In this document: piece after piece, positions 11,387 through 23,518 of the stretch
Position numbering within the stretch: position 1 is the first letter of the stretch
Layout of the letters: the number at the start of each line of letters is the position of its first letter
DNA from: Lelliottia wanjuensis
GTDB lineage: Bacteria; Pseudomonadota; Gammaproteobacteria; Enterobacterales; Enterobacteriaceae
DNA: 64,000 nucleotides
NCBI RefSeq assembly: GCF_030238365.1
Contig: NZ_JASSOT010000047.1
Location: 87,804 to 151,803, forward strand
Reading direction: 5' to 3'
Translations under genes and position numbers: made by a program
Notes under the pieces: model-generated
What the model was told of the DNA's origin: nothing
The model's database searches: none
Seen by the model: the letters and a program-made list of their open reading frames with translations, nothing else

Positions 11387-12157
11387 TTATTTTTTAAAGG
11401 AATCGGCTAATTTCTGCGTGGCAGAACGGAAGACGCCGAGATCGCTGCCAACGGCCACAAAGGTCGCGCCCCACTCCAGGTAACGGCGGGCGTCAGCTTC
11501 GACCGGTGCCAGGATGCCGCACGGTTTCCCGAAGGCTTTGGCACGGGCGAAAATGTGCTGAATAGCGCGCTGCACGTCCGGGTGGTTGGCGTTGCCGAGG
11601 TGACCCAATGCCGCCGCCAGATCGCTTGGGCCGACGAAGATCCCGTCCACACCATCGGTGGCGGCGATGGCATCGACGTTGTCCACGCCCTGCTGGCTCT
11701 CAATCTGAACCAGAATGGTGATGTTCTTGTTGGACTGGGCAAAGTAGTCCGGCACGGTGCCAAACATGTTGGCGCGATGGGAAACCGATACCCCGCGAAT
11801 GCCTTCCGGCGGATAGCGAGTCGAGGCCACGGCCTGCACCGCCTCTTCTACCGTCTCCACAAAGGGGATCAGGAAGTTATAGAAGCCGATATCCAGCAGG
11901 CGTTTGATAATCACCGGCTCGTTGGTCGGGACACGCACCACCGGCGCGCTGTGGCTGCCTTTCAGCGCCATCAGCTGCGGAATAAAGGTGCTGATATCGT
12001 TCGGCGCGTGTTCACCGTCGAGCACCAGCCAGTCAAAACCGGCCAGCCCCAGAACTTCGGTGCTGATCGGGCTTGCCAGCGCAGACCAGCAGCCAATCTG
12101 AATCTCTTTTGCCGCCAGGGCCGCTTTAAACTTATTCGGGAAAATATCGTTACTCAT
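11387..12157 (-). CDS. garL: 5-keto-4-deoxy-D-glucarate aldolase GarL
   Basis: Class II metal-dependent aldolase of the HpaI family, 256 residues. It splits 5-keto-4-deoxy-glucarate (and 2-keto-3-deoxy-glucarate) to pyruvate and tartronate semialdehyde. Visible motifs are LDGEHAPND with the catalytic histidine near residue 50, QIESQQGV with the metal-ligand glutamate, and [11 protein letters not shown] with the metal-ligand aspartate. I chose the ATG at 12155-12157 ([10 protein letters not shown]) because it matches the family; a frame extension of five codons upstream is unlikely. Confidence 0.96.
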   Translation of the reverse strand: MSNDIFPNKFKAALAAKEIQIGCWSALASPISTEVLGLAGFDWLVLDGEHAPNDISTFIPQLMALKGSHSAPVVRVPTNEPVIIKRLLDIGFYNFLIPFVETVEEAVQAVASTRYPPEGIRGVSVSHRANMFGTVPDYFAQSNKNITILVQIESQQGVDNVDAIAATDGVDGIFVGPSDLAAALGHLGNANHPDVQRAIQHIFARAKAFGKPCGILAPVEADARRYLEWGATFVAVGSDLGVFRSATQKLADSFKK

Positions 12158-12183
12158 CGCTTTTACCTTCAATGAATCGTGAT

Positions 12184-13518
12184 TTATTTCTGCAATTCCA
12201 TACGCTTGATATCGCCGACGACAAACAGGTAACAGAACATCGCCCCTAGCGCAGAACAGCCGACGAAGACCAGCGCCGCATTGAATGAATGCAGTTCACT
12301 CACCAGATAACCAATCACCAGCGGGGTGACAATCGACGCCACGTTACCGAAGACGTTAAACACGCCACCACACAGGCCCACAATCTCTTTTGGCGCGGTA
12401 TCGGAAATAACCGGCCAGCCCAGGGCACCAAAACCTTTACCGAAGAACGCCAGCGCCATCAGGGCGACAACCAGCGCCGTGTTGTTGGTGTAGTTGCACA
12501 GAATAATGGAGGACGCCAGCAGCATGCCGAGCACGATCGGCAGCTTACGCGCCAGGGTGATCGACTTACCGGATTTAATCAGATGGTCCGAGAACACCCC
12601 GCCCAGCACGCCACCGGCAAAACCGCACAGCGCCGGGATGGACGCCACCATGCCGACCTTCAGAATCGACATGCCCTTCTCCTGCACCAGGTAAATCGGG
12701 AACCAGGTGAGGAAGAACCAGGTGATAGTGTTGATAAAGTATTGACCAAAAAATACGCCCAGCATCATGCGGTTGGTCAATAACTGTTTGATGTAATGCA
12801 GCTTTGGACCGCTCGCCGCTTTGTCGCCCGGCTTCTTATGATCCATGTCGACCACCGCGCCGCCGTCAGAGATAAACTTCAGCTCTTCGGCAGACATACG
12901 CGGGTGATCGGTCGGGTTATGGATGAACTTCACCCACATCGCGGTGAGGATGAAGCCAATCACCCCCATCACGGTAAAGACATGTTCCCAGCCCCACGCG
13001 AAGGTCAGCCAGCCGAGGAGCGGCGAGAAGAGTGCCAGCGAAAAATATTGCGCGGAGTTAAAAATCGCCGAGGCGGTGCCGCGCTCTTTGGTCGGGAACC
13101 AGGCCGCCACAATACGGGCGTTGGCCGGGAAGGACGGCGCTTCCGAGAAACCGAGCATAAAGCGCATACAGAACATGGAGATACCGGCCCATGCCAGCGG
13201 GAAGAAATCGACAAAGCCCTGCAGGAAGGTAAACAGCGACCAGAAGAACAGGCTGTAGGTATAGACCTTTTTCGAACCAAATTTATCGAGCAGCCAGCCG
13301 CCGGGGATCTGCATCAGCAGGTAAGCCCAGCCAAACGCGGAGAAGATATAGCCCATCGATACGGCGCTGAGCTGCAGCTCTTTCGCCACTTCTGTCCCGG
13401 CAATCGACAGCGTCGCGCGGTCAGCGTAGTTCACCGCTGTGACGATAAAAATAATCAGTAATATTAAATGACGGGTATGAATACCCTTTTTCGTTTCTAC
13501 AGCTGTTTCCAGTGACAT
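12184..13518 (-). CDS. garP: Galactarate/glucarate/glycerate MFS transporter GarP
   Basis: Major facilitator protein of 444 residues in the anion:cation symporter (ACS) family that imports hexarates. About 12 membrane segments are visible, with the signature [12 protein letters not shown] in the first segment, [12 protein letters not shown] in loop 2-3 and [20 protein letters not shown] in segment 4-5. The ATG at 13516-13518 has a GAGGAA ribosome-binding site; an upstream extension (MPEEIN) would remove it. First gene of the garPLRK operon, divergent from garD. Confidence 0.96.
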   Translation of the reverse strand: MSLETAVETKKGIHTRHLILLIIFIVTAVNYADRATLSIAGTEVAKELQLSAVSMGYIFSAFGWAYLLMQIPGGWLLDKFGSKKVYTYSLFFWSLFTFLQGFVDFFPLAWAGISMFCMRFMLGFSEAPSFPANARIVAAWFPTKERGTASAIFNSAQYFSLALFSPLLGWLTFAWGWEHVFTVMGVIGFILTAMWVKFIHNPTDHPRMSAEELKFISDGGAVVDMDHKKPGDKAASGPKLHYIKQLLTNRMMLGVFFGQYFINTITWFFLTWFPIYLVQEKGMSILKVGMVASIPALCGFAGGVLGGVFSDHLIKSGKSITLARKLPIVLGMLLASSIILCNYTNNTALVVALMALAFFGKGFGALGWPVISDTAPKEIVGLCGGVFNVFGNVASIVTPLVIGYLVSELHSFNAALVFVGCSALGAMFCYLFVVGDIKRMELQK

Positions 13519-13930
13519 GTTTATTTCCTCAGGCACATCGATCCAGGTATTTTTATTATTTTTGGAAAAGTCTTTACTGATTATTTATCGATAGCAGGCA
13601 ATATCCGTTAATTAACCAGATGCATTGAAACCGTGATTCAGTATAAACATCGCCTCGTCCCTACACATTGTCGCATCGCTCAATTTTAAACGTCCGTATC
13701 AACGTTATTTTGAGCATATGCACAAGAGCATGGGCGCTAATGCACAGATTTACGCATTGCCTGCCAGGCGGCGCGGATGCAGGCTTAGCGGAGTGATCTT
13801 CGTCACATTTTTATCTTTCGACTCCTGACATTCTTTATTCAAGAAGGCAGCGTTTTTATTTCTGACAATAAGAAAATAAATACTCTCATACCGCATTAAT
13901 ATCGAAAGATTTACTGGAGAATAATGAGCA
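13519..13930. promoter_or_regulatory. Divergent garP/garD promoter region
   Basis: About 410 bases between the divergent garPLRK operon and garD. It holds a good CRP-like site (listed separately) and two copies of ATGCACA around 13720-13746 that could belong to a regulator site. In E. coli the sugar diacid regulator CdaR activates both directions; I cannot assign its site with certainty. No gene is visible here. Confidence 0.6.
13789..13810. promoter_or_regulatory. Putative CRP site upstream of garD
   Basis: AGTGA-TCTTCG-TCACA (13792-13807) matches the CRP consensus at nine of ten core positions and lies about 130 bases upstream of the garD start, in the shared control region. Confidence 0.65.
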
Positions 13931-15502
13931 ATGGCCGACATCGAAATTCGACAACAGTCGCCGACGGCGTTTTATATAAAGGTACACGACACGGATAACG
14001 TGGCGATTATTGTTAACGACAATGGTCTGAAAGCAGGAACACGTTTCCCCGATGGCCTGACGCTTATCGAGCATATTCCCCAGGGCCATAAAGTCGCGCT
14101 GGTTGATATTCCTGCCCAGGGTGAAATCGTCCGTTACGGAGAGGTCATCGGCTACGCCGTGCGGGCGATCCCGCAGGGGAGCTGGATTGACGAGTCACTG
14201 GTTGAGCTGCCGAAAGCGCCGCCGCTGAACACCCTGCCGCTGGCGACCCGCGTGCCAGAACCACTGCCGCCGCTGGAAGGCTATACCTTCGAGGGCTATC
14301 GCAATAAAGATGGCAGCGTCGGCACCAAAAATCTGCTCGGCATCACCACCAGCGTGCACTGCGTGGCGGGCGTGGTGGATTACGTGGTGAAAATCATCGA
14401 ACGCGATCTGCTGCCGAAATACCCGAACGTCGACGGCGTGGTGGGTCTGAACCACCTCTACGGCTGCGGCGTGGCGATCAACGCCCCCGCTGCCGTGGTG
14501 CCGATTCGTACCATTCACAACATTTCGCTCAACCCGAATTTCGGCGGGGAAGTGATGGTGATTGGCCTGGGCTGTGAAAAACTCCAGCCGGAGCGCCTGC
14601 TGCAGGGCACCGACGATGTGCAGGCGATCGCGGTGGATGACGCCAGCATTGTGCGTCTGCAGGACGAGCATCACGTCGGCTTCAAATCGATGGTGGACGA
14701 TATTCTGCAGGTTGCCGTGCGCCACCTGGAAAAACTGAACAAACGCCGGCGCGAAACCTGCCCGGCCTCTGAGCTGGTCGTGGGTACACAGTGCGGCGGC
14801 AGCGATGCGTTCTCCGGCGTCACCGCTAACCCGGCTGTCGGCTATGCCTCCGACCTGTTTGTGCGCTGCGGTGCGACGGTGATGTTCTCGGAAGTGACCG
14901 AAGTGCGCGATGCGATCCACCTCCTGACTCCGCGCGCCATCAACGAAGAGGTGGGCAAGCGCCTGCTGGAAGAGATGGCCTGGTATGACAATTATCTCGA
15001 CATGGGGCAAACCGACCGCAGCGCGAACCCGTCTCCGGGCAACAAAAAAGGCGGGCTGGCGAACGTGGTGGAAAAAGCGCTTGGCTCGATTGCCAAATCC
15101 GGCCAGAGCGCGATCTCGGAAGTGCTTTCGCCGGGCCAGCGCCCGACCAAACGCGGCCTGATTTATGCCGCGACACCGGCCAGCGATTTTGTCTGCGGCA
15201 CGCAGCAGGTGGCGTCAGGCATTACGGTGCAGGTGTTTACCACCGGGCGCGGCACGCCGTACGGGCTGATGGCGGTTCCGGTGATTAAGATGGCGACACG
15301 CACTGAGCTTGCAAACCGCTGGTATGACTTAATGGATATCAACGCGGGGACGATTGCGACGGGTGAAGAGACCATTGAGGACGTGGGCTGGAAGCTGTTC
15401 CACTTTATTCTGGATGTCGCGAGCGGGCGCAAGAAAACCTTCTCGGATCAATGGGGGTTGCATAACCAGCTGGCGGTGTTTAATCCGGCTCCGGTGACGT
15501 GA
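13931..15502 (+). CDS. garD: Galactarate dehydratase GarD
   Basis: Iron-dependent UxaA/altronate dehydratase-family enzyme of 523 residues that dehydrates galactarate to 5-keto-4-deoxy-D-glucarate, the substrate of GarL. The N-terminal SAF-like domain (about 1-90) is followed by the catalytic domain with [30 protein letters not shown] and [20 protein letters not shown]. It is transcribed away from garPLRK and is nearly identical in length and sequence to E. coli GarD. Confidence 0.97.
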   Translation: MADIEIRQQSPTAFYIKVHDTDNVAIIVNDNGLKAGTRFPDGLTLIEHIPQGHKVALVDIPAQGEIVRYGEVIGYAVRAIPQGSWIDESLVELPKAPPLNTLPLATRVPEPLPPLEGYTFEGYRNKDGSVGTKNLLGITTSVHCVAGVVDYVVKIIERDLLPKYPNVDGVVGLNHLYGCGVAINAPAAVVPIRTIHNISLNPNFGGEVMVIGLGCEKLQPERLLQGTDDVQAIAVDDASIVRLQDEHHVGFKSMVDDILQVAVRHLEKLNKRRRETCPASELVVGTQCGGSDAFSGVTANPAVGYASDLFVRCGATVMFSEVTEVRDAIHLLTPRAINEEVGKRLLEEMAWYDNYLDMGQTDRSANPSPGNKKGGLANVVEKALGSIAKSGQSAISEVLSPGQRPTKRGLIYAATPASDFVCGTQQVASGITVQVFTTGRGTPYGLMAVPVIKMATRTELANRWYDLMDINAGTIATGEETIEDVGWKLFHFILDVASGRKKTFSDQWGLHNQLAVFNPAPVT

Positions 15503-15517
15503 TGCCTTTTGCTGCCT

Positions 15518-15559
15518 GAAGCCCTCACCCCGACCCTCTCCCGCAGGGAGAGGGAGAAC
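15518..15559. repeat. Short intergenic palindromic repeat (CCCTCTCCC type)
   Basis: CCCTCTCCCGCAGGGAGAGGG, preceded by CCCTCACCCCGA, is a palindrome of a kind found scattered between enterobacterial genes. It lies just downstream of garD. Confidence 0.5.
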
Positions 15560-15565
15560 ACACCA

Positions 15566-15597
15566 AAACGGCAACCCAAGGGTTGCCGTTTGCTTTT
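15566..15597. terminator. Bidirectional terminator between garD and agaR
   Basis: Arms AAACGGCAACCC and GGGTTGCCGTTT form a 12-bp perfect stem with a following T-rich run, placed between two converging genes. Confidence 0.8.
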
Positions 15598-15629
15598 ACC
15601 TTGCAGCCGCCACCCGGCTCTGTTGACAC

Positions 15630-16439
15630 TTACTGTTTCACCCGCACCACTTCAATCCCCGACCGCTGAAGCTCCTGTAAGCTCTCCGCCGGAATGCCTT
15701 CGTCGGTGATGACCATATCGATACGCGGGGTATCGATGATTTTATGCAGGCTTGAGCGATTGAACTTGCTGGAGTCGGTGACCACGATAATGCGCTCCGC
15801 CACTTCACACATCTTCCGATTCAGCCGGGCTTCATCCTCATTATGCGTACTGACGCCACGGTCCGTATCGATGGCATCCACACCCAAAAACAGCAGATCG
15901 AAATGATAGTTTTGCAGCGACTGCTCGGCCTGGTCGCCGTAAAACGACTGGGACTGACGACGCAGGTGCCCGCCGGTCATCAGCAGCTCAACCCCTTCCG
16001 CCTCCAGCAGTGCATTCGCCACGTTCATGCCGTTGGTCATGGCGATGACGTCCGTGTGCTGGCGCAGCATGCGCGCTATTTCGTAGGTGGTGGTACCGGA
16101 GTCAAGAATGATGCGGTGGCCCGGTTTAATCAGGTCCGCTGCCGCCTGCGCAATACTGCGTTTCACCGCCGTATTCAGGGAGCTTTTGTCTTCGACGGAA
16201 GGCTCAAGGCCCGGCGTGTTACCGTCGCAGATCAGCGCGCCACCGTAGGCGCGAACGGCGATGCCCTGTTTTTCGAGGAACGCCAGATCGTTACGGATCG
16301 TCACCGTAGACACGCCATATAGCGCTGAAAGATCGTTCACCTGGACGCTTCCCTGCTGTCGCAACCGCTGGATAATTTGTTCACGCCTTTCGCTGGTGCC
16401 GGTCACGCGTTTCTCCGCGGAGGATTCGGTGCTGCTCAT
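15630..16439 (-). CDS. agaR: DeoR-family repressor of the aga genes, AgaR
   Basis: DeoR-type repressor of 269 residues, the same length as E. coli AgaR. The N-terminal helix-turn-helix (about residues 17-72: [20 protein letters not shown], then [16 protein letters not shown]) is followed by the sugar-phosphate-sensing domain with [14 protein letters not shown] and [11 protein letters not shown]. It is divergent from kbaZ, and operator-like CTTTCGTTTT repeats occur in both aga promoters. The effector is presumed to be an amino-sugar phosphate. Confidence 0.96.
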   Translation of the reverse strand: MSSTESSAEKRVTGTSERREQIIQRLRQQGSVQVNDLSALYGVSTVTIRNDLAFLEKQGIAVRAYGGALICDGNTPGLEPSVEDKSSLNTAVKRSIAQAAADLIKPGHRIILDSGTTTYEIARMLRQHTDVIAMTNGMNVANALLEAEGVELLMTGGHLRRQSQSFYGDQAEQSLQNYHFDLLFLGVDAIDTDRGVSTHNEDEARLNRKMCEVAERIIVVTDSSKFNRSSLHKIIDTPRIDMVITDEGIPAESLQELQRSGIEVVRVKQ

Positions 16440-16456
16440 GCAAGCTCCTTTAAGAA

Positions 16457-16480
16457 AATCTTTCGTTTCATTTCGTTTGG
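16457..16480. promoter_or_regulatory. AgaR-type operator near agaR start
   Basis: ATCTTTCGTTTCATTTCGTT carries the CTTTCGTTT core seen at the other AgaR sites and lies about 20 bases upstream of the agaR start, so it may autoregulate agaR. Confidence 0.65.
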
Positions 16481-16597
16481 CCTATTAACGCCTTTCCTTT
16501 AGTGGAATGCAAGCCCCATCCGCCTTCCGACACCCTGCTATCCCCTTGCTGAAACCTTTCATTATGTTTCTTTTGTGAAACAGATCGGAAAACTATT

Positions 16598-16659
16598 ATC
16601 TTTCGTTTTATTTTTATAAGACCATCACGCAGTATAAAGTGAAATAAAACGAAAGATTA
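16598..16659. promoter_or_regulatory. Paired AgaR-type operators upstream of kbaZ
   Basis: CTTTCGTTTTATTT (16600-16613) and its exact reverse complement AAATAAAACGAAAG (16643-16656) are separated by about 30 bases and end some 30 bases before the kbaZ start. Facing copies of one motif suggest cooperative repressor binding at this promoter. Confidence 0.8.
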
Positions 16660-16689
16660 GCACTCAAACCATCCAACGTGGAGAGGAAA

Positions 16690-17985
16690 GTGAAACATCT
16701 TATTGAAATGGTGGAATTGCATAAAGCAGGCGCAGGCAACGGTATCTACGCCGTCTGCTCCGCACATCCGCTGGTCCTTGAAGCCGCCATTCGCTTCGCT
16801 CGCGATCATCACACCGCCCTGCTGGTTGAGGCGACGTCCAACCAGGTGGATCAGTTCGGCGGCTATACGGGTATGACACCCGCCGATTTTCACGGCTTTG
16901 TTAGCCAGCTTGCCAACAAACTGGATTTCCCGCTCTCGCAGCTGATTTTAGGCGGCGATCATCTCGGCCCGAATCGCTGGCAAAACCTCACCGCCAGTGA
17001 AGCAATGGCCAACGCCGAAGATCTGATCAAAAGCTACGTGGCCGCCGGTTTTCAAAAGATCCACCTCGACTGCAGCATGTCCTGCGAGGACGATCCGGTT
17101 CCACTGACGGATGAGATCGTCGCCGAACGCGCCGCGCGGCTGGCGAAGATTGCCGAACAGACCAGCCGCGAGCACTTTGGTGAGCCGGATCTGGTGTACG
17201 TGATTGGCACAGAAGTGCCGGTTCCCGGCGGGGCTCACGAAGCGCTGACCGAGCTGGAAGTCACCACGCCGGAAGCGGCACGCGCCACGCTGGAAGCCCA
17301 TCGCCTCGCCTTCGAAAAACAGGGGCTGGCAGATATCTGGCCGCGCATCATCGGGCTGGTAGTGCAGCCTGGCGTCGAATTCGATCACACCCATGTGATT
17401 GACTATCGCCCGGAGAAAGCCGTTGCCCTGAGTGAAATGGTGCAAGGCTATGATTCGCTGGTCTTTGAGGCGCACTCCACCGACTACCAGACGCCGCAGG
17501 CCCTGCGCCAGCTGGTGAAAGATCACTTCGCGATTTTGAAAGTCGGCCCGGCGCTGACCTTCGCCCTGCGCGAAGCCCTGTTCTCACTGGCCGCCATTGA
17601 AGAAGAACTGCTGCCTGCCAAAGCCAGTTCTGGCCTGCGCCAGGTGCTGGAGAGCGTGATGCTCGACCGTCCGGAATACTGGCAAAGCCACTACCACGGT
17701 GACGGCCACGCCCGTCGACTGGCGCGCGGCTACAGCTATTCGGACCGCGTTCGCTACTACTGGCCGGACAGCCAAATCGACGACGCCTTCGAGCGGCTGG
17801 TGCGCAACCTGGCCGATGAGCCGATTCCGCTCCCACTCGTCAGCCAGTACTTACCGCTGCAGTATCGAAAAGTTCGCGAGGAGGCTCTCAAGGCTGCGCC
17901 GCGGGAACTCATCATCGACCACATTCAGGACATACTGCGCCAGTATCACGCAGCCTGTCAGGGCGCGTCGTCCCATAACGCATAA
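16690..17985 (+). CDS. kbaZ: Tagatose-1,6-bisphosphate aldolase subunit KbaZ
   Basis: Non-catalytic subunit (431 residues) needed for full activity and stability of the KbaY aldolase, which cleaves tagatose 1,6-bisphosphate. It belongs to the GatZ/KbaZ family: [20 protein letters not shown] near the N-terminus, [12 protein letters not shown] at about 85-96, and [12 protein letters not shown] in the middle. I chose the GTG at 16690 ([10 protein letters not shown]), which aligns with the E. coli start and has GGAG (16680-16683) upstream; a GTG at 16678 in the same frame would swallow that ribosome-binding site. First gene of kbaZ-agaVWEF. Confidence 0.94.
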   Translation: MKHLIEMVELHKAGAGNGIYAVCSAHPLVLEAAIRFARDHHTALLVEATSNQVDQFGGYTGMTPADFHGFVSQLANKLDFPLSQLILGGDHLGPNRWQNLTASEAMANAEDLIKSYVAAGFQKIHLDCSMSCEDDPVPLTDEIVAERAARLAKIAEQTSREHFGEPDLVYVIGTEVPVPGGAHEALTELEVTTPEAARATLEAHRLAFEKQGLADIWPRIIGLVVQPGVEFDHTHVIDYRPEKAVALSEMVQGYDSLVFEAHSTDYQTPQALRQLVKDHFAILKVGPALTFALREALFSLAAIEEELLPAKASSGLRQVLESVMLDRPEYWQSHYHGDGHARRLARGYSYSDRVRYYWPDSQIDDAFERLVRNLADEPIPLPLVSQYLPLQYRKVREEALKAAPRELIIDHIQDILRQYHAACQGASSHNA

Positions 17986-18004
17986 CAACGAAGAGGATAA
18001 TGCT

Positions 18005-18478
18005 ATGCCAAACATTGTCTTATGCCGCATCGATGAACGTCTGATCCACGGCCAGGTCGGCGTTCAGTGGGTCGGATTCGCTGGCGCGAATCTGGTGCTG
18101 GTTGCCAACGATGAGGTCGCTGAGGATTCGGTCCAGCAAAACCTGATGGAAATGGTGCTGGCAGAGGGAATTGCCGTTCGCTTCTGGTCCCTGCAAAAGG
18201 TGATCGACAACATTCACCGTGCCGCCGACCGGCAGAAAATCCTGCTGGTCTGCAAGTCGCCCGCCGATTTCCTGACCCTCGTCGAGGGCGGCGTGCCGGT
18301 GACACGTATCAATGTCGGAAATATGCACTACGCCAATGGCAAACAACAAATTGCCAAAACGGTCTCTGTCGATGCCGGTGATATCGCGGCATTTAGCGGT
18401 TTGAAAGCCGCCGGGGTGGAATGCTTTGTTCAGGGCGTTCCGACAGAACCCGCTTTGGATCTCTTTAAACTACTCTGA
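18005..18478 (+). CDS. agaV: PTS N-acetylgalactosamine EIIB component AgaV
   Basis: Mannose-family PTS enzyme IIB of 157 residues. It passes phosphate from EIIA to the incoming GalNAc through His15 in RIDERLIHGQVGVQW. The sequence tracks E. coli AgaV almost residue for residue, and the start ATG at 18005 follows a GAGGA ribosome-binding site. The stop lies 10 bases before agaW. Confidence 0.96.
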   Translation: MPNIVLCRIDERLIHGQVGVQWVGFAGANLVLVANDEVAEDSVQQNLMEMVLAEGIAVRFWSLQKVIDNIHRAADRQKILLVCKSPADFLTLVEGGVPVTRINVGNMHYANGKQQIAKTVSVDAGDIAAFSGLKAAGVECFVQGVPTEPALDLFKLL

Positions 18479-18488
18479 GGGATTCACA

Positions 18489-19268
18489 ATGGAAATCAGT
18501 CTGTTGCAGGCATTTGCGTTGGGCATTCTCGCCTTTATCGCGGGCCTGGATATGTTCAACGGGTTAACGCACATGCACCGCCCGGTGGTGCTTGGGCCAC
18601 TGGTGGGCCTGATTCTTGGCGATCTGCATACGGGGATTTTGACCGGCGGGACGCTGGAGCTGGTATGGATGGGGCTGGCACCGCTAGCCGGTGCGCAGCC
18701 GCCAAACGTCATTATCGGCACCATCGTCGGGACGACATTCGCCATTACCACGGGCGTGAAACCCGAGGTGGCCGTCGGCGTAGCGGTTCCGTTCGCCGTG
18801 GCGGTGCAGATGGGGATCACCTTCCTGTTCTCGGTGATGTCCGGCGTGATGGCGCGCTGCGACAAAATGGCGGCGAACGCCGATACCAACGGAATCGAGC
18901 GGGTGAACTATCTGGCGCTGCTGGCACTGGGGATCTTCTATTTTCTCTGCGCCTTCCTGCCGATTTACTTTGGCGCCGAACATGCCAAAACCGCCATCGA
19001 CGTGCTACCTGCCCGTTTGATTGACGGTCTGGGCGTAGCGGGCGGCATCATGCCAGCGATCGGCTTTGCCGTGCTGCTGAAAATCATGATGAAAAATGTC
19101 TACATCCCCTATTTCATTCTCGGGTTTGTCGCTGCCGCCTGGCTGAAACTGCCGGTGCTGGCGATTGCCGCCGCGGCGCTGGCGATGGCCCTGATCGATT
19201 TTGTGCGCAAAGCTCCAGAACCCGCGGCTCCCGTTGCTCAGAAAGAGGAATTCGAAGATGGCATCTAA
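18489..19268 (+). CDS. agaW: PTS N-acetylgalactosamine EIIC component AgaW, full length
   Basis: Membrane channel component of the GalNAc permease, 259 residues. It is very hydrophobic with the sorbose/mannose EIIC signature GGTLELVWMGLAPLAGAQPPN at about 53-73. E. coli K-12 carries only a truncated agaW, while this copy is intact like that of strains C and O157. The start is the ATG at 18489, 11 bases after the agaV stop. Its last codons overlap agaE by 11 bases, implying translational coupling. Confidence 0.95.
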   Translation: MEISLLQAFALGILAFIAGLDMFNGLTHMHRPVVLGPLVGLILGDLHTGILTGGTLELVWMGLAPLAGAQPPNVIIGTIVGTTFAITTGVKPEVAVGVAVPFAVAVQMGITFLFSVMSGVMARCDKMAANADTNGIERVNYLALLALGIFYFLCAFLPIYFGAEHAKTAIDVLPARLIDGLGVAGGIMPAIGFAVLLKIMMKNVYIPYFILGFVAAAWLKLPVLAIAAAALAMALIDFVRKAPEPAAPVAQKEEFEDGI

Positions 19269-20136
19269 TCACACCACCCTGCCGGCCGTCTCCGATAACG
19301 ACGAGACGCTTCTGTCCGGCGTGAACGAAAATATCTATGAAGATCAGACGATCGGCGCGGAGCTGACGAAAAAGGACATCAACCGCGTGGCCTGGCGTTC
19401 GATGCTCCTGCAGGCGTCGTTCAACTACGAACGTATGCAGGCCTCGGGCTGGCTGTACGGCCTGCTTCCGGCGCTGAAAAAAATCCACACCAACAAACGC
19501 GATCTGGCGCGCGCCATGAAAGGCCACATGGGCTTCTTCAACACTCACCCGTTCCTGGTGACCTTTGTGATCGGCATTATTCTGGCGATGGAGCGTTCCA
19601 AGCAGGACGTGAACAGCATTCAGAGCACCAAGATTGCGGTGGGTGCGCCGCTCGGCGGGATTGGCGATGCCATGTTCTGGCTGACGCTGTTGCCGATCTG
19701 CGGCGGTATCGGTGCCAGTCTGGCGCTGCAAGGCTCAATTCTTGGCGCAGTCGTGTTTATTGTGATGTTCAACGTGGTACACCTGGGGCTGCGTTTTGGC
19801 CTCGCGCACTATGCTTATCGGATGGGGGTCGCCGCCATTCCGCTGATTAAGGCCAACACCAAAAAGGTGGGCCACGCGGCCTCTATCGTCGGGATGACGG
19901 TCATCGGCGCGCTGGTCGCCACCTATGTGCGGCTGAATACCACGCTTGAGATCACCGCTGGCGATGCGGTGGTGAAACTGCAAACCGATGTGATCGACAA
20001 GCTGATGCCCGCGTTTCTGCCACTGGTCTACACCCTGACCATGTTCTGGCTGGTACGCCGTGGCTGGAGCCCGTTACGCCTGATCGGCATTACGGTGGTG
20101 CTGGGCGTGGTCGGCAAATTCTGTCACTTCCTGTGA
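19258..20136 (+). CDS. agaE: PTS N-acetylgalactosamine EIID component AgaE
   Basis: EIID membrane component of 292 residues that works with AgaW. Family hallmarks are SMLLQASFNYERMQASGW, PLGGIGDAMFWLTLLPI, and hydrophobic segments in the C-terminal half. It carries a longer polar N-terminal tail (about 30 residues) than AgaD. The ATG at 19258 overlaps the agaW stop. AgaE is lacking in K-12, so this strain should have a working GalNAc permease. Confidence 0.95.
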   Translation: MASNHTTLPAVSDNDETLLSGVNENIYEDQTIGAELTKKDINRVAWRSMLLQASFNYERMQASGWLYGLLPALKKIHTNKRDLARAMKGHMGFFNTHPFLVTFVIGIILAMERSKQDVNSIQSTKIAVGAPLGGIGDAMFWLTLLPICGGIGASLALQGSILGAVVFIVMFNVVHLGLRFGLAHYAYRMGVAAIPLIKANTKKVGHAASIVGMTVIGALVATYVRLNTTLEITAGDAVVKLQTDVIDKLMPAFLPLVYTLTMFWLVRRGWSPLRLIGITVVLGVVGKFCHFL

Positions 20137-20153
20137 ATACAAAGAGGTCTTAG

Positions 20154-20588
20154 ATGTTAAGCATTATTTTGACGGGCCACGGTGGGTTTGCCAGCGGGCT
20201 GGAAAAAGCGATGAAGCAGATCCTCGGTGAACAGGAGCAATTTGTTGCCATCGACTTTCCCGAAACCTCCACCACCGCGCTACTGACGTCGCAGCTGGAG
20301 CAGGCGATTGCCGAACTGGGTGACGCGGAAGATATCGTCTTTCTGACCGATCTGCTGGGCGGCACGCCGTTTCGCGTGGCCTCGACCATGGCGATGGAAA
20401 AGCCGGGCTGGGAAGTGATCACCGGCACCAACCTCCAGCTGCTGCTGGAGATGGTGATGGAGCGCGACGGGCTGAGCAGCGAAGCGTTTCGTTTACAGGC
20501 GCTGGAGTGCGGGCATCGCGGGCTGACGAGTCTGGTAGATGAGCTGGGGCGCTGCCGCGAGGAAAAGCCCGTTGAGGAAGGCATTTAA
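20154..20588 (+). CDS. agaF: PTS EIIA component AgaF
   Basis: Cytoplasmic EIIA of the mannose family, 144 residues, with the phosphorylated His9 in IILTGHGGFASG and the conserved FLTDLLGGTPF. As the only EIIA in the cluster it most likely serves both AgaVWE and AgaBCD, as shown for E. coli. It is the last gene before a terminator, and no agaA follows. Confidence 0.95.
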   Translation: MLSIILTGHGGFASGLEKAMKQILGEQEQFVAIDFPETSTTALLTSQLEQAIAELGDAEDIVFLTDLLGGTPFRVASTMAMEKPGWEVITGTNLQLLLEMVMERDGLSSEAFRLQALECGHRGLTSLVDELGRCREEKPVEEGI

Positions 20589-20646
20589 CCACTGATTTCA
20601 TTCCGGGCAGGCTCTCCCCCTTAGCCCTTTCATTGTGCATCACCTT

Positions 20647-20680
20647 GGCCTTCGGGAAATCCCGCAGGCCTTTCTTTTCC
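20647..20680 (+). terminator. Terminator after agaF
   Basis: The hairpin GGCCTTCGGGA-N2-TCCCGCAGGCC, followed by TTTCTTTT, closes the kbaZ-agaVWEF transcript before the agaS promoter region. Confidence 0.75.
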
Positions 20681-20769
20681 TTTCTTAATCCAGACGCCTT
20701 TACCAGCCTGAATTTAAAAAACGATGATTTATCAAATGAATAGATAAAACGCTGTGTTTCATCGATCAC

Positions 20770-20861
20770 AGTTTTCGTTTTATTTCTTTTTGCATGTTGA
20801 TCTTTCGTTTTCCTTTCGATAGATTTTAATCAATCGAACAAGTGAAACGAAACGAAAGACA
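20770..20861. promoter_or_regulatory. AgaR-type operators upstream of agaS
   Basis: Three motif copies are visible: TTTTCGTTTTATTTC (20772 on), ATCTTTCGTTTTCCTTTCG (20800 on) and the inverted AGTGAAACGAAACGAAAGAC (20841-20860). They show that the agaS transcript has its own AgaR-controlled promoter in the 326-base gap between agaF and agaS, which otherwise holds no gene. Confidence 0.78.
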
Positions 20862-20914
20862 AAGGTCACTTAGCCGAAGTCTGACGTGGGATTCACCTTA
20901 CTAAGGACTGCGTT

Positions 20915-22944
<2,030 letters not shown>

Positions 22945-22989
22945 TAAAACAACAACACTCACAACCCAACATCGGCAGGAATGAAGACT

Positions 22990-23466
22990 ATGAGTAGCCC
23001 CAATATCTTATTGACCCGTATCGATAATCGTCTGGTGCATGGCCAGGTGGGTGTGACATGGACGTCGACCATTGGTGCCAATCTGCTGATCGTCGTTGAC
23101 GACGAGGTCGCCAAAGACGAGATCCAGCAAAAGCTGATGGGGATCACCGCGGACACTTACGGATTTGGTATCCGCTTTTTCTCCATCGAAAAGACCATCG
23201 CCATTATCGAGAAGGCCGCGCCGCACCAGAAAATTTTCCTGATTTGTCGCACGCCGGACATTGTCAGAAAACTGATTGAGGGCGGCGTGCCGCTGAAGGA
23301 CGTCAACGTCGGGAATATGCACTTCTCGGAAGGCAAAAAACAGATCAGCAGCAAGGTATACGTGGACGAGAGCGATCTCGACGATCTGCGTTTCATCAAG
23401 CGCAGCGGCGTGAATCTCTTTATCCAGGATGTTCCGGGGGACGCAAAAGAAGGCATCCCCGATTAG
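22990..23466 (+). CDS. agaB: PTS galactosamine EIIB component AgaB
   Basis: Mannose-family EIIB of 158 residues with the phospho-histidine His17 in RIDNRLVHGQVGVTW. I chose the ATG at 22990 (MSSPNILL) because it matches E. coli AgaB; an ATG three codons upstream is possible. It lies 45 bases after kbaY and begins the second permease. Confidence 0.95.
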   Translation: MSSPNILLTRIDNRLVHGQVGVTWTSTIGANLLIVVDDEVAKDEIQQKLMGITADTYGFGIRFFSIEKTIAIIEKAAPHQKIFLICRTPDIVRKLIEGGVPLKDVNVGNMHFSEGKKQISSKVYVDESDLDDLRFIKRSGVNLFIQDVPGDAKEGIPD

Positions 23467-23518
23467 TGGCAGTGTCTCGACATTCAAATAGCTGAAGTCA
23501 TCATTACGAGGCAAAAAA

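Noticed and set aside
20589..20914. Remnant of agaA in the agaF-agaS gap
   Set aside because: I looked for deacetylase fragments in this gap and saw none; it is filled by a terminator and AgaR operator repeats.
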